Assembly: GCA_027493675.1 (NCBI GenBank)
Contig: JAOSKI010000010.1
Location: forward strand, 1 to 64,000
Direction of reading: 5' to 3'
DNA length: 64,000 nucleotides
Origin: Microthrixaceae bacterium
GTDB lineage: Bacteria > Actinomycetota > Acidimicrobiia > Acidimicrobiales > Microtrichaceae
In this document: positions 61,874-64,000 of the stretch, in pieces
Numbering within the stretch: the stretch's first letter is position 1
Layout of the letters: every line of letters begins with the position of its first letter
Position numbers and translations under genes: made by a program
The notes under the pieces: generated by a model
Databases searched by the model: none
Seen by the model: the letters and a program-made list of their open reading frames with translations, nothing else
What the model was told of the DNA's origin: nothing

Positions 61874-62859
61874 CGCGCAGGTCGGCTTCGGGTCGGGCGC
61901 CGAGATGCGAGATCACCTCTGCTGCCGCCATGGATCCCAGCCGTCCCCAGTCGGCGGGCTCCGCACCCCGGCTGAAGCCGTGGAGGGAACCCCGCGGCGT
62001 ACAGGTCGCCGGCCCCGGTGGTGTCGACCAGTTCCGCCACCGGTTCTGCGGGCACGCGTATCACCCTCGTCGGGGGTCACCACGACCGAGCCCTTCTCCG
62101 AACGCGTGAGCGCGGCGTACGGGACCTCGTCGCGGATCCGACCGAGCGCGACCTCGAAGTCGTCGGTCCTGTACAGGGCGAGGACCTCGGCCTCGTTGGC
62201 GAAGACCAGGTCCAGGTGGTTGCGAACCAGGTCGGTGAACGCGCCGTGGTGACGTTCCACACAGAAGCTGTCCGAGAGGGTGGCGGAGACGATCCGGCCG
62301 GCGTCGTGCGCATACCCGGCTGCCACCCGGAACGCCTCCTGGGCCTCGGGTTCGTCGAACAGGTACCCCTCCATGTAGAGCACCGACGCACGCTCGATCC
62401 GTGACCGGTCGACGTCGTCGGGCCAAGGTGCACCGATGCACCGAGATAGGTGTGCATGGTGCGCTGGGCGTCGGGGGTGACCAGTATCAGGCAGGCGCCG
62501 GTGGCGGGGCCGTCGGCGGCGGGGGTGACGTCGTAGGTCACGCCGGTTGCACGGATGTCGTGGGCGAACACGTGCCCGAGCTGGTCGTCTCGCACCTTGC
62601 CCAGGTACTCCGAGCGGCCGCCCATGGCGGCCACACCCACGATCGTGTTCGCCGCGGATCCCCCGGATATCTCCACCGCGGCCCTGTCATCGCGTAGACC
62701 TCGGCCGAAGCGCGCCTCGTCCACGAGCGTCATCGAACCCTTGGCGACACCGAGCGAGCTCACCACCTCGTCGGTCTCGTGGCTGAGCACGTCGACGAGG
62801 GCGTTGCCGATGCCCACTACGTCGTACTCGGCTGCGGTCGGGTCCACTGGTACGTTCAC
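61842..62859 (-). CDS. PfkB-family sugar/nucleoside kinase, probable adenosine kinase
   Basis: About 335 residues. DVVGIGNALVDVLSHETDEV at the N-terminus, ISGGSAANTIVGVAAMGGRS (the N-terminal PfkB GGSxANT), LVTPDAQRTMHTYLGASVHL, then after a slip near 62415 VLYMEGYLFDEPEAQEAFRV and VFANEAEVLALY. After a further slip near 62070 come ELVDTTGAGDLYAAGF (DTTGAGD, the anion hole and catalytic base) and the end LRATAARVLSGG. The combination GNALVD..TKGxMTLxDE is the pattern of bacterial adenosine kinases; ribokinase or other PfkB use is possible. Start GTG 62859. It diverges from cdd. Confidence 0.82.
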
Positions 62860-62926
62860 CCACCGAAGGTTACAGAGCCCTACCGGCGTCTCACACCGGA
62901 CCGGGCACACCGGCGACAGGACCGAG

Positions 62927-63409
62927 GTGATCGACTTGGCAGACCCAGTTCCCCGAGATGGTGCGGGAGACGAGGCCGGAGTCGATTCAGGTGCCGACCC
63001 GGTCACCCCGCGGACCTGGGCGGAGCTCGACGAGCGAGCGGTGCGGATGGCATCGGTGGCGTCCGCGCCGTACTCCAGGGTCCGTGTCGGCGCAGCCGCT
63101 CTCACCCACGACGGGCGGATCGTGCAGGGGTGCAACGTCGAGAACGCATCGACGGGCCTCGGCATCTGCGCCGAGGTGAACCTGGTCGGCTCACTCGTGG
63201 CGACAGGCGGCAGCCGGCTGCGGGCCGTGTCGATCGTCGACGGCGACGGCAGGCCGATCAGCCCGTGCGGGCGGTGCAGGCAGGTCCTGCACGAGTTCGG
63301 CGGACCGGGGCTGCTCGTCGCGACCTCCGATGGCGTCATGACACTCGGCGATTTGCTGCCGCATCCCTTCGGTCCTCACGACGTGGCGAAGCGGGCCGGT
63401 GACCGGTGA
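62927..63409 (+). CDS. cdd: Cytidine deaminase
   Basis: This 160-residue zinc enzyme deaminates cytidine and deoxycytidine. The landmarks are ASAPYSRVRVGAAALTHDGR (PYSxFxVGAA), GCNVENASTGLGICAEV (CAE zinc and catalytic Glu; Thr where Tyr is usual) and ISPCGRCRQVLHEFG (PCGxCRQ). A 30-residue N-terminal extension (DPVPRDGAGDEAGVDSG) precedes the domain. GTG 62927 is the likely start. The TGA at 63407 overlaps the deoA GTG (GTGA), so the two genes are coupled. Confidence 0.93.
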   Translation: MIDLADPVPRDGAGDEAGVDSGADPVTPRTWAELDERAVRMASVASAPYSRVRVGAAALTHDGRIVQGCNVENASTGLGICAEVNLVGSLVATGGSRLRAVSIVDGDGRPISPCGRCRQVLHEFGGPGLLVATSDGVMTLGDLLPHPFGPHDVAKRAGDR

Positions 63410-64000
63410 CCGCTGTGGGCATCCTGGATGTGATCCGCACCAAGCGTGACGGGGCCGAGCTGACCGACGAGCAGATCCGTTGGTTCATCGGGCGCTACAC
63501 CGAGGGGGCCGTGGCCGACGAGCAGGCCGCGGCCCTGCTGATGGCGATCGTGTGGCGGGGCATGTCGCGCCGTGAGCTCGCGACGTGGACCGCCGCGATG
63601 GTCGACTCGGGAGTCCGCATGGACCCTCTCCTCGGTGGGGCGCCCCACGGTCGACAAGCACTCCACAGGTGGGGTGGGCGACAAGATCTCGCTCGTGTTG
63701 TGCCCGCTGGTGCGGCGTGCGGCGCCGCGGTGCCACAGCTCTCGGGGCGCGGTCTCGGTCACACGGGAGGGACACTCGACAAGATGGAGTCCATCGCGGG
63801 ATGGAGCCCGCATGTGGACACCGGGCGCTACCTGGCGATGCTGGACGATCCCGGGGCGGTGATCTGCGCCGCCGGGGCGGAGCTGGCACCTGCGGATGCC
63901 CGCCTGTACGCCCTGCGTGACGTCACCGCGACGGTGGAGTCGACGCCTCTGATCGCCGGGTCGATCATGTCCAAGAAGATCGCCGAGGGAACCGGCGCAC
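63406..64000 (+). CDS. deoA: Thymidine/pyrimidine-nucleoside phosphorylase, 5' part
   Basis: Cut by the right edge after about 198 codons. The N-terminal helical domain is GILDVIRTKRDGAELTDEQI, RWFIGRYTEGAVADEQAAAL and MAIVWRGMSRRELATWTAAM. After a slip near 63645 come the phosphate-binding loop VDKHSTGGVGDKISLVLCPL, then (slip near 63720) SGRGLGHTGGTLDKMESIAG, SIMSKKIAEG (SxxxKK). It cleaves thymidine or other pyrimidine nucleosides to base and sugar 1-phosphate. It forms the cdd-deoA operon and belongs to the same pathway as deoC and the mutase. Confidence 0.93.
   Translation, partial: MTAVGILDVIRTKRDGAELTDEQIRWFIGRYTEGAVADEQAAALLMAIVWRGMSRRELATWTAAMVDSGVRMDPLLGGAPHGRQALHRWGGRQDLARVVPAGAACGAAVPQLSGRGLGHTGGTLDKMESIAGWSPHVDTGRYLAMLDDPGAVICAAGAELAPADARLYALRDVTATVESTPLIAGSIMSKKIAEGTGA

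Overview
The window is GC-rich DNA with dense genes on both strands and many GTG starts. It comes from an actinobacterium, probably of class Acidimicrobiia. Evidence for Actinobacteria is a 33-codon bS22 ribosomal protein gene (52076-52177) and a conserved housekeeping neighbourhood (eno-divIC, mfd, pth-rplY-prs-glmU-tRNA-Gln, ispE-ksgA-tatD) matching the Rv1008-Rv1024 region of Mycobacterium tuberculosis as I remember it. The class assignment is inference. The sequence carries many single-base frameshifts, mostly at C/G runs, inside genes that are otherwise intact and under coding constraint. I read them as sequencing indels, so most broken genes are annotated as one CDS across several frames.

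Layout. 0-3 kb: a Ser/Thr kinase (cut by the left edge), a cyclic-nucleotide-binding protein, a degenerate GGDEF-like protein and a TetR regulator. 3-6 kb: an ATP-grasp enzyme followed by a B12-binding radical SAM protein ending in a CCAEP tail, a little-described pair. 6-9 kb: Fe-S assembly genes (Nfu type, SufT/DUF59), a DUF2249-membrane fusion and a free-standing DUF2249 protein around an AT-rich divergent promoter. 9-14 kb: a four-gene acyl-CoA operon (two acyl-CoA dehydrogenases, MaoC-type dehydratase, class III CoA-transferase). A palindrome upstream of it resembles one at the start of a TetR gene at 17.4 kb. 14-25 kb: two acyltransferase-3/SGNH proteins, a membrane-anchored unknown, DUF4112, an SDR, divIC, eno and a CotH lipoprotein. 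25-31.7 kb: inositol-3-phosphate synthase, a secreted SurA-like lipoprotein and mfd.

31.7-40.4 kb is an accessory island between mfd and pth. It holds an IS1634-like transposase remnant, an ISL3 transposase, an RHS/YD-repeat polymorphic toxin of about 1,850 residues with an overlapping immunity gene, a possible transposase tail and an IS3 orfA remnant. 40.4-44 kb returns to the core: pth, rplY, prs, a GlmU that lacks its acetyltransferase half, and tRNA-Gln.

44-57.3 kb is a polysaccharide locus: FkbM methyltransferase, glycosyltransferase, polyprenyl-phosphate sugar transferase, FemAB-like GNAT, Wzx-type flippase, a Wzz/pseudo-tyrosine-kinase and an O-antigen polymerase fused to a second Wzz/pseudo-kinase. 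bS22, ispE, ksgA and tatD are interleaved. 57.4-64 kb is nucleoside salvage (punA, a phosphohexomutase/phosphopentomutase, deoC, adenosine kinase, cdd, deoA) plus a third acyltransferase-3 gene. The salvage enzymes together would turn nucleosides into bases and sugar phosphates that DeoC splits.
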